Source: Bacteroidia bacterium
GTDB taxonomy: Bacteria > Bacteroidota > Bacteroidia > NS11-12g > UBA9320
Assembly (NCBI GenBank): GCA_018402155.1
Contig: JAGYJG010000001.1
Coordinates: 2,190,501 to 2,254,500 of the forward strand
Length of the DNA: 64,000 nt
Reading direction: 5' to 3'
The position numbers and the translations under genes were made by a program. The first letter of the stretch is position 1. Every line of letters starts with the position of its first letter. This document shows, in pieces, positions 53,296 to 61,349 of this stretch. Under the pieces are notes generated by a model that worked only from the letters and a program-made list of their open reading frames with translations, did no database searches and had not been told where the DNA came from.

Positions 53296-54438
53296 TTAAT
53301 CTCGTAGAATACTGCGAGCAATAACAATTCTCTGCACTTCACTAGTCCCCTCGTATATTTGAGTGATTTTAGCATCCCGCATCATGCGCTCCACGTGGTA
53401 TTCTTTCACAAATCCGTAGCCTCCGTGTATCTGCACTGCTTCGGTAGCAACCCACATAGCAGTTTCTGAAGCATACAACTTTGCCATACTCGCAGCTTGT
53501 AAAAAATCTTCTCCAGCATCTTTCATCGCAGCAGCTTTTAGACAGAAAAGACGCGATGCCTCTATGCGAGTGGCCATATCGGCAAGTTTGAACTGAATGG
53601 CTTGATGATTCATAATCTCTGTGCCGAATGCTTTTCGTTCTTTGGCGTATTGCAGACTTCTTTCGTAAGCACCACTAGCAATACCGAGTGCTTGTGCAGC
53701 TATACCAATACGTCCGCCACTAAGAACTTTCATGGCAAATTTGAACCCAAAACCATCTTCGCCAAGTCTATTTTCTTTGGGCACTTTTACATCTTGAAAC
53801 ATAAGTGAATGTGTGTCGCTTCCTCGAATTCCCAATTTGTCTTCTTTTTTACCAACAATAAAACCCTCCATATCTGAGGTTACTATTAAACAGTTGATCC
53901 CTTTGTGGCCTTTCTCAATATCAGTTTGTGCCATAACGAGAAATGTACTGCCAGATTTTCCATTTGTAATCCAATTTTTTGTTCCATTAAGTAGGTAGTG
54001 GTCACCCATGTCTATGGCTGTTGTTTTTTGGCTAGTTGCATCACTCCCTGCCTCTGGTTCGCTCAGGCAAAAACCACCGTGTATTGTTCCACTAGCAAGC
54101 GGTCGGAGGTATTTTTCTTTTTGTGTGTCAGACCCATATTTCTCTAAACCCCAGCAAACTAACGAGTTGTTGACGCTCATCACAACACTTGCACTAGCAT
54201 CTATTTTTGATATTTCCTCTATTGCTAAGACGTAGCTAATGGTGTCCATACCGCTGCCACCCCATTTTGGATCTACCATCATTCCAAGCATTCCTAGTTC
54301 TCCTAATTTTTTTATTTGTTCTGTCGGAAAACGTTGCTCGTTATCTCTGTCAATTACTCCAGGTAGCAATTCTGTTTCTGCAAAATCCTTTGCAGCTTGC
54401 TGTATCATTAAATGCTCTTCAGAAAGTTGAAAATTCAT
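53296..54438 (-). CDS. Acyl-CoA dehydrogenase
   Basis: A 380-aa flavoprotein that introduces a 2,3-double bond in acyl-CoA and passes electrons to ETF. The family signatures are GGFCLSEPEAGSDATS near 122, WITNGKSGSTFLVMAQ near 157, GGRIGIAAQALGIASGAYE near 242 and QIHGGYGFVKEYHVERMMRD near 340, with the catalytic Glu in the IYEGTSEVQRIVIAR segment near 362. Its length is that of short/branched-chain acyl-CoA dehydrogenases; chain length preference is not clear. ATG 54438 follows TACATTTG (54459-54466) by 20 bases. It stands alone. Confidence 0.94.
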   Translation of the reverse strand: MNFQLSEEHLMIQQAAKDFAETELLPGVIDRDNEQRFPTEQIKKLGELGMLGMMVDPKWGGSGMDTISYVLAIEEISKIDASASVVMSVNNSLVCWGLEKYGSDTQKEKYLRPLASGTIHGGFCLSEPEAGSDATSQKTTAIDMGDHYLLNGTKNWITNGKSGSTFLVMAQTDIEKGHKGINCLIVTSDMEGFIVGKKEDKLGIRGSDTHSLMFQDVKVPKENRLGEDGFGFKFAMKVLSGGRIGIAAQALGIASGAYERSLQYAKERKAFGTEIMNHQAIQFKLADMATRIEASRLFCLKAAAMKDAGEDFLQAASMAKLYASETAMWVATEAVQIHGGYGFVKEYHVERMMRDAKITQIYEGTSEVQRIVIARSILRD

Positions 54439-54902
54439 GCTTTTTTATAATGTTGATACAAATGTAACAGATTACTATGCTAAATGACAATGCAAAATAA
54501 GCCATTCGCCTTGTTTAGAATGGTCTTAAAATATGCGAGTATTAATGGTAATGTGTAGCTAAACCATGGCAACCTGCAATGTCGAGTACTTCAACCTAGA
54601 AAGCTGAGAAGTATTATACAGGCACTACATGGACTACATCGTATGCTTTTTTGAAACCGAAAACTCCTATAACACAATCATATCATTTTATTCATAAACA
54701 GCTGATTAAAAGTATTTTACACAAAATTTGGTGCGTATTTTTCTATATAGATACATAATTCTAATAAATTACAACGTTAGGTAGGAGTAGCAGCTACTCA
54801 TTTTTTTATGGAATAACGTTGATAACATCTGAATTACTTTTTTATTTATTTTTTGACTAAAAGCCCACAGTTTGGGGGTTTTGGTGCTATTTTGCGCTAG
54901 TT
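54439..54902. other. Intergenic region upstream of HU
   Basis: 464 bases. It holds the dehydrogenase -7 element (54459-54466, minus), a terminator-like hairpin (54785-54807) and a TATTTTG element (54888-54894) eight bases before the HU ATG. No protein gene is seen; a small RNA ending at the hairpin is possible. Confidence 0.45.
54785..54807 (+). terminator. Terminator-like hairpin
   Basis: GAGTAG / CTACTC with loop CAG, followed by A and seven T. The stem is only 6 bp and no gene ends just upstream on this strand. Confidence 0.35.
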
Positions 54903-55202
54903 ATGAACAAAACAGATTTAATAAATGCTATCAGCCAACACGCTGGTATGACAAAAGAGAGTGCTAAAGCAGCTTTGGAAGCGACTATAGGTTCTATTCA
55001 AGGCGCAGTAGAAAAAGGAGACAAAGTATCAATTCCAGGATTTGCAACTTGGTCTGCTACTTACCGTCCTGCTAGAGAAGGTAGAAATCCTTCCACCGGC
55101 AAAACTATCAAAATTGAAGATAGAGTGGCTGTGAAATTTAAAGCAGGAAAAACATTTGCTGATGCAGTAAACAATGCTGCTCTAAAGAAGCAAATGAAGT
55201 AA
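54903..55202 (+). CDS. HU family DNA-binding protein
   Basis: A 99-aa nucleoid protein. The helical dimerisation part (NKTDLINAISQHAGMTKESA) is followed by the beta arms with REGRNPSTGKTIKI (about 58-71), in which Asn-Pro inserts into the minor groove. It bends and compacts DNA. A strong terminator follows and the leader is about eight bases. The gene stands alone, as many HU genes do. Confidence 0.95.
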   Translation: MNKTDLINAISQHAGMTKESAKAALEATIGSIQGAVEKGDKVSIPGFATWSATYRPAREGRNPSTGKTIKIEDRVAVKFKAGKTFADAVNNAALKKQMK

Positions 55203-55232
55203 TTACTTAAAAACATTTTATGTTTTAAACTA

Positions 55233-55263
55233 AAAAAAAGTCCTGTTTTGCAGGACTTTTTTT
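55233..55263 (+). terminator. Rho-independent terminator of HU
   Basis: A 13-bp stem AAAAAAAGTCCTG / CAGGACTTTTTTT with loop TTTTG; the A-run and T-run make it potentially active in both directions. Confidence 0.85.
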
Positions 55264-55410
55264 AATTTATTTCTATATCTGTTCAAACAGTTTTTGTCAA
55301 ATCTGACTCAAATATCACATACACGAGCTGTAGAATAATTACGCATGTATTTTTACTGCACGGTTTTAAAATTACAATTGAGTACCAAACTGGTTGATTC
55401 CCGCTCTGGG

Positions 55411-55441
55411 TTGCACAAGCGTTGACATACACTTACTTTTG
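55411..55441 (+). promoter_or_regulatory. Promoter of the LD-carboxypeptidase gene
   Basis: TTG (55411-55413), 20 bases, TACTTTTG (55434-55441), four bases before ATG 55446. The arrangement is almost identical to that of the SPOR gene. Confidence 0.55.
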
Positions 55442-55445
55442 TTCT

Positions 55446-56336
55446 ATGTATCTCAAAAAAGGTGACAGCATTGCTTTAGTTAGTCCAGCGAGGGCGATAT
55501 CACAGGAGTTAGTAATGCCTGCTATTCTTTTTTTTGAAGAGTATGGACTGGACGTAAAAGTAGGTAAACATGCGTATAACATCAATCACCAGATGGCAGG
55601 TACTGAAGCTGAGAAAGTTGAAGATATACAACAGTTTATATGCGACCCAGAAGTAAGAGCTATAGTAAGCACTCGCGGAGGCTATGGATGTGTTAAGATA
55701 ATAGATCAACTCGATTTTGGTCCTCTTGCAAAGCAAAATAAGTGGTTCGTAGGGTACAGTGACATTACGGTTTTTCATTCTCATATACATCAAAATTTTG
55801 GCACCCCAACCCTTCACGCGACTATGCCAGTAAATATTTCTGCTATGCCTAGTCTCATAGAAAACGAAACTAATAAATCACTTATAGCAGCACTCATGGG
55901 TCAAGATCTCGTTTATGATTTACCAAATCATCCGTTGAATGTACCTGGAGATGCAAAGGGTGTTTTAGTGGGAGGAAATCTTAGCGTTTTGTGCAGCTTA
56001 TGCGGGTCAACCTCTGATATCGATACTCAAGGGAAGATTCTTTTTTTGGAAGATGTGGATGAGTATCTTTACCACATAGATCGAATGATGATGAATCTGA
56101 AACGTGCCGGAAAGTTAAAGTCGTTAGCCGCAATGGTTATAGGGGGTATGACCGATATGAGAGATAATAATATACCATTTGGTCAATCTGCAAGTGAAAT
56201 CATATTGCAACATACACAAGAGTTTGGCTACCCTATCTATTTTGATTTGCAAGCTGGCCATTGTCAACCAAATGTAGCGCTTCGTTTTGGATTACAGGCC
56301 GAAATAAAGAATAATCAGCTACTTTTGCTAGCTTAA
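55446..56336 (+). CDS. LD-carboxypeptidase, S66 family
   Basis: A 296-aa serine peptidase that trims the terminal D-Ala from L,D-bonds in muropeptide tetrapeptides during wall recycling. The nucleophile Ser is in VGYSDITVF near 99, preceded by STRGGYGCVKII; the catalytic Glu is in LFLEDVDEYLYHIDRM near 204 and the His in LQAGHCQPN near 273. No signal peptide is seen, fitting a cytoplasmic enzyme. ATG 55446 is preferred to TTG 55422, which precedes the -7 element. gtrA follows after 11 bases. Confidence 0.92.
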   Translation: MYLKKGDSIALVSPARAISQELVMPAILFFEEYGLDVKVGKHAYNINHQMAGTEAEKVEDIQQFICDPEVRAIVSTRGGYGCVKIIDQLDFGPLAKQNKWFVGYSDITVFHSHIHQNFGTPTLHATMPVNISAMPSLIENETNKSLIAALMGQDLVYDLPNHPLNVPGDAKGVLVGGNLSVLCSLCGSTSDIDTQGKILFLEDVDEYLYHIDRMMMNLKRAGKLKSLAAMVIGGMTDMRDNNIPFGQSASEIILQHTQEFGYPIYFDLQAGHCQPNVALRFGLQAEIKNNQLLLLA

Positions 56337-56347
56337 ATTTTCGATTT

Positions 56348-56800
56348 ATGGCAATTTATCAAGCGAGCAAGCAACTTACAAAGTTTATTATCTCCGGTGT
56401 TTTCGCTGTAGGTGTAGACTTTTTGGCTTACTTTGCTCTTTCGCAGTTTTTGGATCCAAGTAGTAGCAAAGCAATTAGCTTTTGTTTTGGTATGGTAGTT
56501 ACCTACAATATGAACAAATTTTGGACTTGGAAACAGCCTGAAAAAAATAATAAAAGGTTACTTCTTTTCAGTTTCTTATATACTATCGCACTGCTTGTAA
56601 ACGTATCCATGAATAATATAATGCTTAATTTACTTCCAAATTACACATTACACATCGGATTAAATACAGATGCGCAAGAGTTACTCAATTCGCTTGTAAT
56701 AGGGTTAGATAAATTACTCGCATTCTTAATTGCTACAGTGGCAAGTGTATTAATTACGTTTATTGGCCAAAAATATTGGCTTTTTAAGGATAGGAACTAA
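56348..56800 (+). CDS. GtrA family membrane protein
   Basis: A 150-aa protein with four membrane helices in the GtrA pattern (FIISGVFAVGVDFLAYFAL near 12-30; FGMVVTYNMNKFWTWK near 48-63; two more after 77). GtrA-like proteins are thought to flip undecaprenyl-linked sugars for glycosylation of surface polymers. It is in one unit with the LD-carboxypeptidase gene. Its last four bases overlap the end of the opposite-strand gene that follows. Confidence 0.87.
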   Translation: MAIYQASKQLTKFIISGVFAVGVDFLAYFALSQFLDPSSSKAISFCFGMVVTYNMNKFWTWKQPEKNNKRLLLFSFLYTIALLVNVSMNNIMLNLLPNYTLHIGLNTDAQELLNSLVIGLDKLLAFLIATVASVLITFIGQKYWLFKDRN

Positions 56801-57234
56801 TAGTTTGGACGTTTTAAAATGGTTTGGGCGATAATAGCATCCCTTAATTTAAAATGAATAGGGTCGTGTGCTTCTTCCTCTAGCTTTACTTTTAGGGTTT
56901 CTAGCTTAGCGACTTTTTCTTTTGTATAATGAGTGGGTGTGGGAACTTCTACATTCTTATTTTGTATCGATTGTAAATCATATTGTCGTTCGCGTTTACG
57001 CTCTTCATGCAATTCTTCATAGGTTAAATCCTTTGGTAAAGGTGGAGTAGTTTTTGTTTTATCTCCAACCAATTCTTGTAGAATATCTTTTAATGAAGGT
57101 GTTGTTTGCTCAGAATTATTTCTTTTATTAGTTTTTGGAGTGCTATTCCGTTTTTGTTCCTTTTTTTTGCTCTCACCAAAAAATTTGTAAATAACGTACA
57201 AAGCTAAAGGTATAAATTTTAATAAATCTTCCAT
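56797..57234 (-). CDS. Hypothetical protein with one N-terminal membrane helix
   Basis: A 145-aa protein of no function known to me. An N-terminal hydrophobic segment (LLKFIPLALYVIYKFFG, residues 4-20) is followed by a basic, flexible stretch and charged helices (LTYEELHEERKRERQYD), ending HFKLRDAIIAQTILKRPNY. This layout is seen in a Bacteroidota-specific hypothetical family whose C-terminus is HF-x-LR-x-A-x-I-x-x-x-I-L-x-RP. It is convergent with gtrA (4-bp overlap) and divergent from folK with only 26 bases between the start codons. TACCTTCG (57244-57251) is its likely -7 element, nine bases before the ATG. Confidence 0.7.
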   Translation of the reverse strand: MEDLLKFIPLALYVIYKFFGESKKKEQKRNSTPKTNKRNNSEQTTPSLKDILQELVGDKTKTTPPLPKDLTYEELHEERKRERQYDLQSIQNKNVEVPTPTHYTKEKVAKLETLKVKLEEEAHDPIHFKLRDAIIAQTILKRPNY

Positions 57235-57260
57235 TGAGAGAAACGAAGGTAATCAAAAAA

Positions 57261-57734
57261 ATGCTAGTATTGAGTCTTGGTTCTAATTTAGGGAATCGCT
57301 ATGCATATTTGCAGCAAGCTATTTCAGCAATTGGTAAAACTTTCCAGACTAAAATAAATGTTTCGAAATTTTACGTTACACCACCTTGGGGCGAAACACA
57401 GCAAGCACAATTTATAAATATTGCAGTACTCTTAAAAACTGATCTTGATCCTGCCCAATGCCTGCTAGAGTTGCAATCGATAGAAAGTAAACTTGGGAGA
57501 ATCAAAACCTACAAATGGGGCCCTCGTGTTATTGATATTGACATTCTTTTTTATGGGGAAGAAAGTATAGTGATTGAAGACCTATATCTTCCTCACCCAA
57601 GAGCACATGAGCGTGCATTTGTACTCGCTCCTGTTTGCGATCTTATTCCAAATTTTGTGCACCCAACGAAAAAAATGACGATGCTTAGTTTGTTGAACTC
57701 TATAGAAAACAATACGAAAATATTCGAAATATGA
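57261..57734 (+). CDS. folK: 2-amino-4-hydroxy-6-hydroxymethyldihydropteridine diphosphokinase
   Basis: This 157-aa enzyme transfers diphosphate from ATP to 6-hydroxymethyl-7,8-dihydropterin in folate synthesis. The signature LSLGSNLGNRYAYLQQAI (residues 4-21), the pterin loop YVTPPWGETQQAQFIN (about 45-60) and the metal/ATP motif WGPRVIDIDILFYG (about 91-104) with DLYLPHPRAHERAFVL are all present. ATG 57261 is preferred to TTG 57234. Its stop overlaps the WbqC gene start by ATGA. Confidence 0.93.
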   Translation: MLVLSLGSNLGNRYAYLQQAISAIGKTFQTKINVSKFYVTPPWGETQQAQFINIAVLLKTDLDPAQCLLELQSIESKLGRIKTYKWGPRVIDIDILFYGEESIVIEDLYLPHPRAHERAFVLAPVCDLIPNFVHPTKKMTMLSLLNSIENNTKIFEI

Positions 57735-58288
57735 AACTTGTATGTGTTGGTAATATTGCCTTTTGGAGTACTTTTTTATTAGACAAAAATCCTGTATTGT
57801 ACCTTAACCATACATTTCAAAAGCAATGTGAATTGTCTCAATATGAAATAGTAACGGCAAATGGCAGGCTGAAAATGAGTGTACCTACAATAAAGGAAAC
57901 ACGAAAAGGTGCCTATAGTCAAGTAAAAATAGACTATACGAGCAAATGGCAGGTAGAGCAATGGCGTAGTATAGAAAATGCATACCGAAAATCACCTTTT
58001 TTTCTTTATTACGAGCGCAAAATAGGTGAGGTATTTAGGTCAGATCACACTACGCTTTTGCAGTTTAATCTCGCACTCTTTAGAATTCTTTGCAATTGTT
58101 TGAAAGTAAAAGAATTTCCAATACTCAACACAACCGTCCCGTGTTGTTTTGCTAAAACACTTTTTGTTCAAAATGAGCCTTACCCTCAAGTATTTGATAA
58201 TACAATGAAATTTGAGGAGAATTTAAGTATTTTGGATTTGATATTTAATCTTGGCCCAGAGGCTAAAGATTATTTAGTATCGCTATAA
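57731..58288 (+). CDS. WbqC family protein
   Basis: A 185-aa protein following the WbqC pattern: a short N-terminal strand, then [20 protein letters not shown] (about 33-52), [16 protein letters not shown] (about 78-93), and a hydrophobic C-terminal half. WbqC proteins occur in O-antigen and other glycan loci, but their activity is uncertain; some are proposed to be transferases. It is translationally coupled to folK and overlaps accA tail-to-tail by 19 bp. Confidence 0.8.
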   Translation: MKLVCVGNIAFWSTFLLDKNPVLYLNHTFQKQCELSQYEIVTANGRLKMSVPTIKETRKGAYSQVKIDYTSKWQVEQWRSIENAYRKSPFFLYYERKIGEVFRSDHTTLLQFNLALFRILCNCLKVKEFPILNTTVPCCFAKTLFVQNEPYPQVFDNTMKFEENLSILDLIFNLGPEAKDYLVSL

Positions 58289-59229
58289 GATCCCATATTG
58301 CTAAACTTTCGTATTCGCTGGTTCACCAGTTTTTTGGTGCTCAACTCGGTTAGCTCCTTTAGGTGTTTTTTAAGTTCTACTTTCATAGTTTTATACATAC
58401 ACTCCGGGTCGTTATGTGCTCCACCAAGAGGCTCTGGTATAATTCCATCTATTAACTTATTGGCTAACATTTTATCTGAAGTTAGGCTGAGTACGTCAGC
58501 AGCTTCCTCTTTATGATCCCAATTTCTCCATAAAATACTAGAACAGCTCTCAGGAGAAATAACAGAATACCAAGTATTTTCGAGCATTAGTACCCGATCG
58601 CCTACGCCTATGCCCAATGCCCCGCCACTAGCACCTTCTCCAATTACAACACAGATAATAGGTACCTTTAAAGTAGCCATCACCATAAGATTTTTAGCTA
58701 TCGCTTCTCCTTGGCCTCGTTCTTCAGCTTCTAGGCCTGGGAATGCTCCCGGGGTATCTATTAAACAAATGACCGGTAAATTAAATTTCTCTGCCATTTG
58801 CATAAATCGCATGGCTTTTCTATATCCTTCTGGATTTGGCATCCCAAAGTTTCGATATTGGCGCTCTTTGGTAGTACGACCTTTTTGTTGGCCTATAATC
58901 ACAACATTGATATTGTCTATGGTAGCTAATCCACCCACCATTGCTTTATCATCTCCGAAATTTCTATCGCCATGCAGTTCAACAAAGTTTTTTGAAATCG
59001 CTTGGATATAGTCTAAGGTATAAGGCCTATCTGGGTGGCGAGAAATCTGTACCTTTTGCCATCCTGAAAGGTCGTTGTAGAGCGTTTTCTTTTCGGTGTG
59101 CAATTTTTTTGCCAATTGAGTTATGGTATCGCTCATATCTACTTTTCCTTTGGCGTGTGTTATCTTGGCTTTCTCCAATTGCTCAATTAGCTCTTCAAGT
59201 GGTTTTTCAAAATCTAATAATGTGGCCAT
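58270..59229 (-). CDS. accA: Acetyl-CoA carboxylase, carboxyltransferase alpha subunit
   Basis: The 319-aa subunit, with AccD, transfers carboxyl from biotin to acetyl-CoA to give malonyl-CoA, the first step of fatty-acid synthesis and the extender for the type III PKS upstream in the window. Motifs are [19 protein letters not shown] near 82, [18 protein letters not shown] near 132, [20 protein letters not shown] (about 158-177) and [19 protein letters not shown] (about 197-215). ATG 59229 follows TACTTTTG (59254-59261) by 24 bases; TTG nine codons upstream lies within that element. It overlaps the wbqC gene end by 19 bp. Confidence 0.96.
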   Translation of the reverse strand: MATLLDFEKPLEELIEQLEKAKITHAKGKVDMSDTITQLAKKLHTEKKTLYNDLSGWQKVQISRHPDRPYTLDYIQAISKNFVELHGDRNFGDDKAMVGGLATIDNINVVIIGQQKGRTTKERQYRNFGMPNPEGYRKAMRFMQMAEKFNLPVICLIDTPGAFPGLEAEERGQGEAIAKNLMVMATLKVPIICVVIGEGASGGALGIGVGDRVLMLENTWYSVISPESCSSILWRNWDHKEEAADVLSLTSDKMLANKLIDGIIPEPLGGAHNDPECMYKTMKVELKKHLKELTELSTKKLVNQRIRKFSNMGSYSDTK

Positions 59230-59253
59230 AAAATGTGGTTTTATTACGAAAGG

Positions 59254-59261
59254 CAAAAGTA
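59254..59261 (-). promoter_or_regulatory. -7 element of accA
   Basis: TACTTTTG on the minus strand, 24 bases before the accA ATG. Confidence 0.45.
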
Positions 59262-59445
59262 TAAATCTAATTGGAATGCACTCACTTTCTTTTGCAGACC
59301 ATTTTATGAAACTGACGCTTTTGCTGAATGTTGTATTTAATTTTAAGTTTTGCCGGTATCCGTCTATCTGTGAATGGACTTATATTTATTGCTTAGCATC
59401 TAAAAGCATCGAATATTTTATAGAATTTTGAGGGGTGTAAAAAAT

Positions 59446-59473
59446 AAAAAAAGTCCCGCCGTTAAGCGAGACT
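59446..59473 (-). terminator. Rho-independent terminator of tRNA-Asp
   Basis: On the minus strand AGTCTCGC and GCGGGACT (one G-T pair) form an 8-bp stem with a 6-base loop, followed by TTTTTTTATTTT. Confidence 0.8.
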
Positions 59474-59477
59474 TCAG

Positions 59478-59551
59478 CGGTCTGGACGGGACTCGAACCC
59501 GCGACCCCCTGCGTGACAGGCAGGTATTCTAACCAACTGAACTACCAGACC
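59478..59551 (-). tRNA. tRNA-Asp (anticodon GTC)
   Basis: A 74-nt cloverleaf with acceptor stem GGTCTGG/CCAGACC, discriminator G73 (an Asp identity base), anticodon stem CCTGC/GCAGG with loop CTGTCAC (anticodon GTC), and T arm CGGGTTCGAGTCCCG. CCA is not encoded. Promoter and terminator flank it. Confidence 0.95.
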
Positions 59552-59565
59552 TTTTTTAAGGTGTG

Positions 59566-59595
59566 CAAATATAATCTCTGATTGCTATCTACAAA
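59566..59595 (-). promoter_or_regulatory. tRNA-Asp promoter
   Basis: On the minus strand TTTG (59592-59595), 18 bases, TATATTTG (59566-59573). Its spacing matches the tRNA-Ile2 promoter (19 bases). Confidence 0.6.
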
Positions 59596-59785
59596 TTCTT
59601 TTTTTACTTTTTTTTAAGGAGTCTGTAAAGTTCGATATTTAATGATACATTCTCTAAATGTACACGACATCAACCAATGATTCTCTCTGCTACCTAGTTA
59701 GGATGTGATTTATGCATTTACATAATCACATTAAATTGGAAAGCATCATTACAATTGACCCAAATTGTTATCTAAATTTTTGAGT

Positions 59786-60358
59786 TTATTTAAGACAGCT
59801 TACTCTACCTTCTTTTAGAAAATAAACATCTCCTGCTTCCGGACATTTGGCTATTCCTTTGGCATCAAATTGAAGTTTATGCCCGTGTTTACTAATCCAC
59901 CCAATTTGTTTACCAGGATTTCCTACCACTAGAGCATACGGCAGCACCTCCTTGGTTATGACTGCACCAGCTCCAATAAAACAATATTCACCTAAGTCAT
60001 TGCCACAAACGATAGTTGCATTAGCCCCTATAGTTGCGCCCTTCTTTACTGTGGTCTTTAGGTATTTATCTCTCCTATTTATGGCACTTCTTGGATTTAT
60101 TACATTGGTAAATACCATACTAGGACCCAAAAAAACATCATCCTCACAAATAACACCGGTGTAAATACTGACGTTATTTTGTACTTTTACATTATTTCCT
60201 AAAATAACCTCCGGACTGATTACTACATTTTGACCTACATTGCATTTTTCTCCCATTATACTGCTTGACATAATATGGCTAAAATGCCAAATTTTAGTGC
60301 CATCGCCAATGACGCACCCATCGTCTATAACTGCTGTTTCGTGTGCAAAATAAGCCAT
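59786..60358 (-). CDS. Left-handed beta-helix N-acetyltransferase (WlbB/WbpD-like)
   Basis: A 190-aa acyltransferase built of hexapeptide repeats (AVIDDGCVIGDGTKIWHFSH, then KCNVGQNVVISPEVILGNNV). The segment with FTNVINPRSAINRR near 82-95 and VKKGATIGANATIVCG near 103 is typical of enzymes that acetylate the 3-amino group of UDP-2-acetamido-3-amino-glucuronate in surface-sugar pathways. The FSH His near 27 is the likely acceptor base. Substrate is inferred from family resemblance. It lies seven bases after the UDP-xylose synthase-like gene and is last in the three-gene operon. Confidence 0.82.
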   Translation of the reverse strand: MAYFAHETAVIDDGCVIGDGTKIWHFSHIMSSSIMGEKCNVGQNVVISPEVILGNNVKVQNNVSIYTGVICEDDVFLGPSMVFTNVINPRSAINRRDKYLKTTVKKGATIGANATIVCGNDLGEYCFIGAGAVITKEVLPYALVVGNPGKQIGWISKHGHKLQFDAKGIAKCPEAGDVYFLKEGRVSCLK

Positions 60359-60365
60359 AACTTAA

Positions 60366-61340
60366 TTATTTGAAATCCTTAGGATGTGCATACTTGTAAA
60401 GGTACTCTTTTGGGAGGTTTTTAAAATATTCGTACGTTATTTTCAAGCCATCAGCCCGGTCAATAGTAGGCTCCCAGTTTAATAGTTTTTTAGCTCGAGT
60501 TATATCAGGTTTTCTTTGCTTTGGATCGTCCTTTGGCAGATTTTTAAAGACTATTTTTTGGTCAGTACCTGTGAGTGTAATGATTTCTTTGGCAAAATCT
60601 AAGATGCTTATTTCATCTGGGTTCCCTATATTCAAAGGTTGCGAATAGTCACTGTGCAGAAGCCTATATATACCCTCCACTAAGTCTGCCACGTAACAAA
60701 AACTTCTGGTTTGACTTCCATCACCAAAAATTGTAATATCTTCTCCACGTAGTGCCTGCCCTATAAATGCAGGTAGTGCACGACCATCATTGAGCCTCAT
60801 ACGAGGTCCGTAGGTGTTAAATATACGTACTATCCTAGTCTCTACTCCATGAAAAGTATGGTAGGCCATTGTCATTGCTTCTTGAAATCTCTTTGCTTCG
60901 TCATATACGCCCCTTGGCCCAACAGGATTTACATTACCCCAATAATCTTCATTTTGTGGATGAACCATAGGATCACCATAAACCTCACTCGTACTAGCTA
61001 TCAGCATTCGTGCTCCTTTTGCTAATGCTAATCCGAGGCAATTGTGTGTTCCTAAACTTCCAACTTTTAAGGTTGGTATTGGTATTTTAAGATAATCTAT
61101 TGGACTAGCTGGTGAAGCAAAATGCAATATGTAATCCAGATCTCCAGGAATATGAATATATTTAGAAACATCATGATGATAAAAATGAAAGTTCTCTAAT
61201 GGCATAAGGTGTTCAATGTTTTTTAGGTCACCAGTGATCAGATTATCCATCGCTATCACTTCATAGTTTTCTTGTATGAATCTATCACACAGATGAGAAC
61301 CCAAAAAGCCAGCCCCTCCAGTTATTAGTATTTTTTTCAT
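60366..61340 (-). CDS. UDP-glucuronate decarboxylase (UDP-xylose synthase)
   Basis: The 324-aa extended short-chain dehydrogenase has the NAD motif [15 protein letters not shown] (residues 6-20), [19 protein letters not shown] near 76, the Ser/Thr and Glu of STSEVYGDP near 116 and the YDEAK Tyr-Lys pair near 146, followed by [16 protein letters not shown], all typical of UXS. It converts UDP-glucuronate, made by the Ugd encoded upstream, to UDP-xylose. dTDP-glucose dehydratase is less likely given the SPASP motif. It starts 9 bases after ugd. Confidence 0.9.
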   Translation of the reverse strand: MKKILITGGAGFLGSHLCDRFIQENYEVIAMDNLITGDLKNIEHLMPLENFHFYHHDVSKYIHIPGDLDYILHFASPASPIDYLKIPIPTLKVGSLGTHNCLGLALAKGARMLIASTSEVYGDPMVHPQNEDYWGNVNPVGPRGVYDEAKRFQEAMTMAYHTFHGVETRIVRIFNTYGPRMRLNDGRALPAFIGQALRGEDITIFGDGSQTRSFCYVADLVEGIYRLLHSDYSQPLNIGNPDEISILDFAKEIITLTGTDQKIVFKNLPKDDPKQRKPDITRAKKLLNWEPTIDRADGLKITYEYFKNLPKEYLYKYAHPKDFK

Positions 61341-61349
61341 TCGGTGTGT

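Noticed and set aside
59123-59431. 102-aa plus-strand frame running out of accA
   Set aside because: Its first third is antisense to accA and the rest is low-complexity AT-rich sequence without a promoter.
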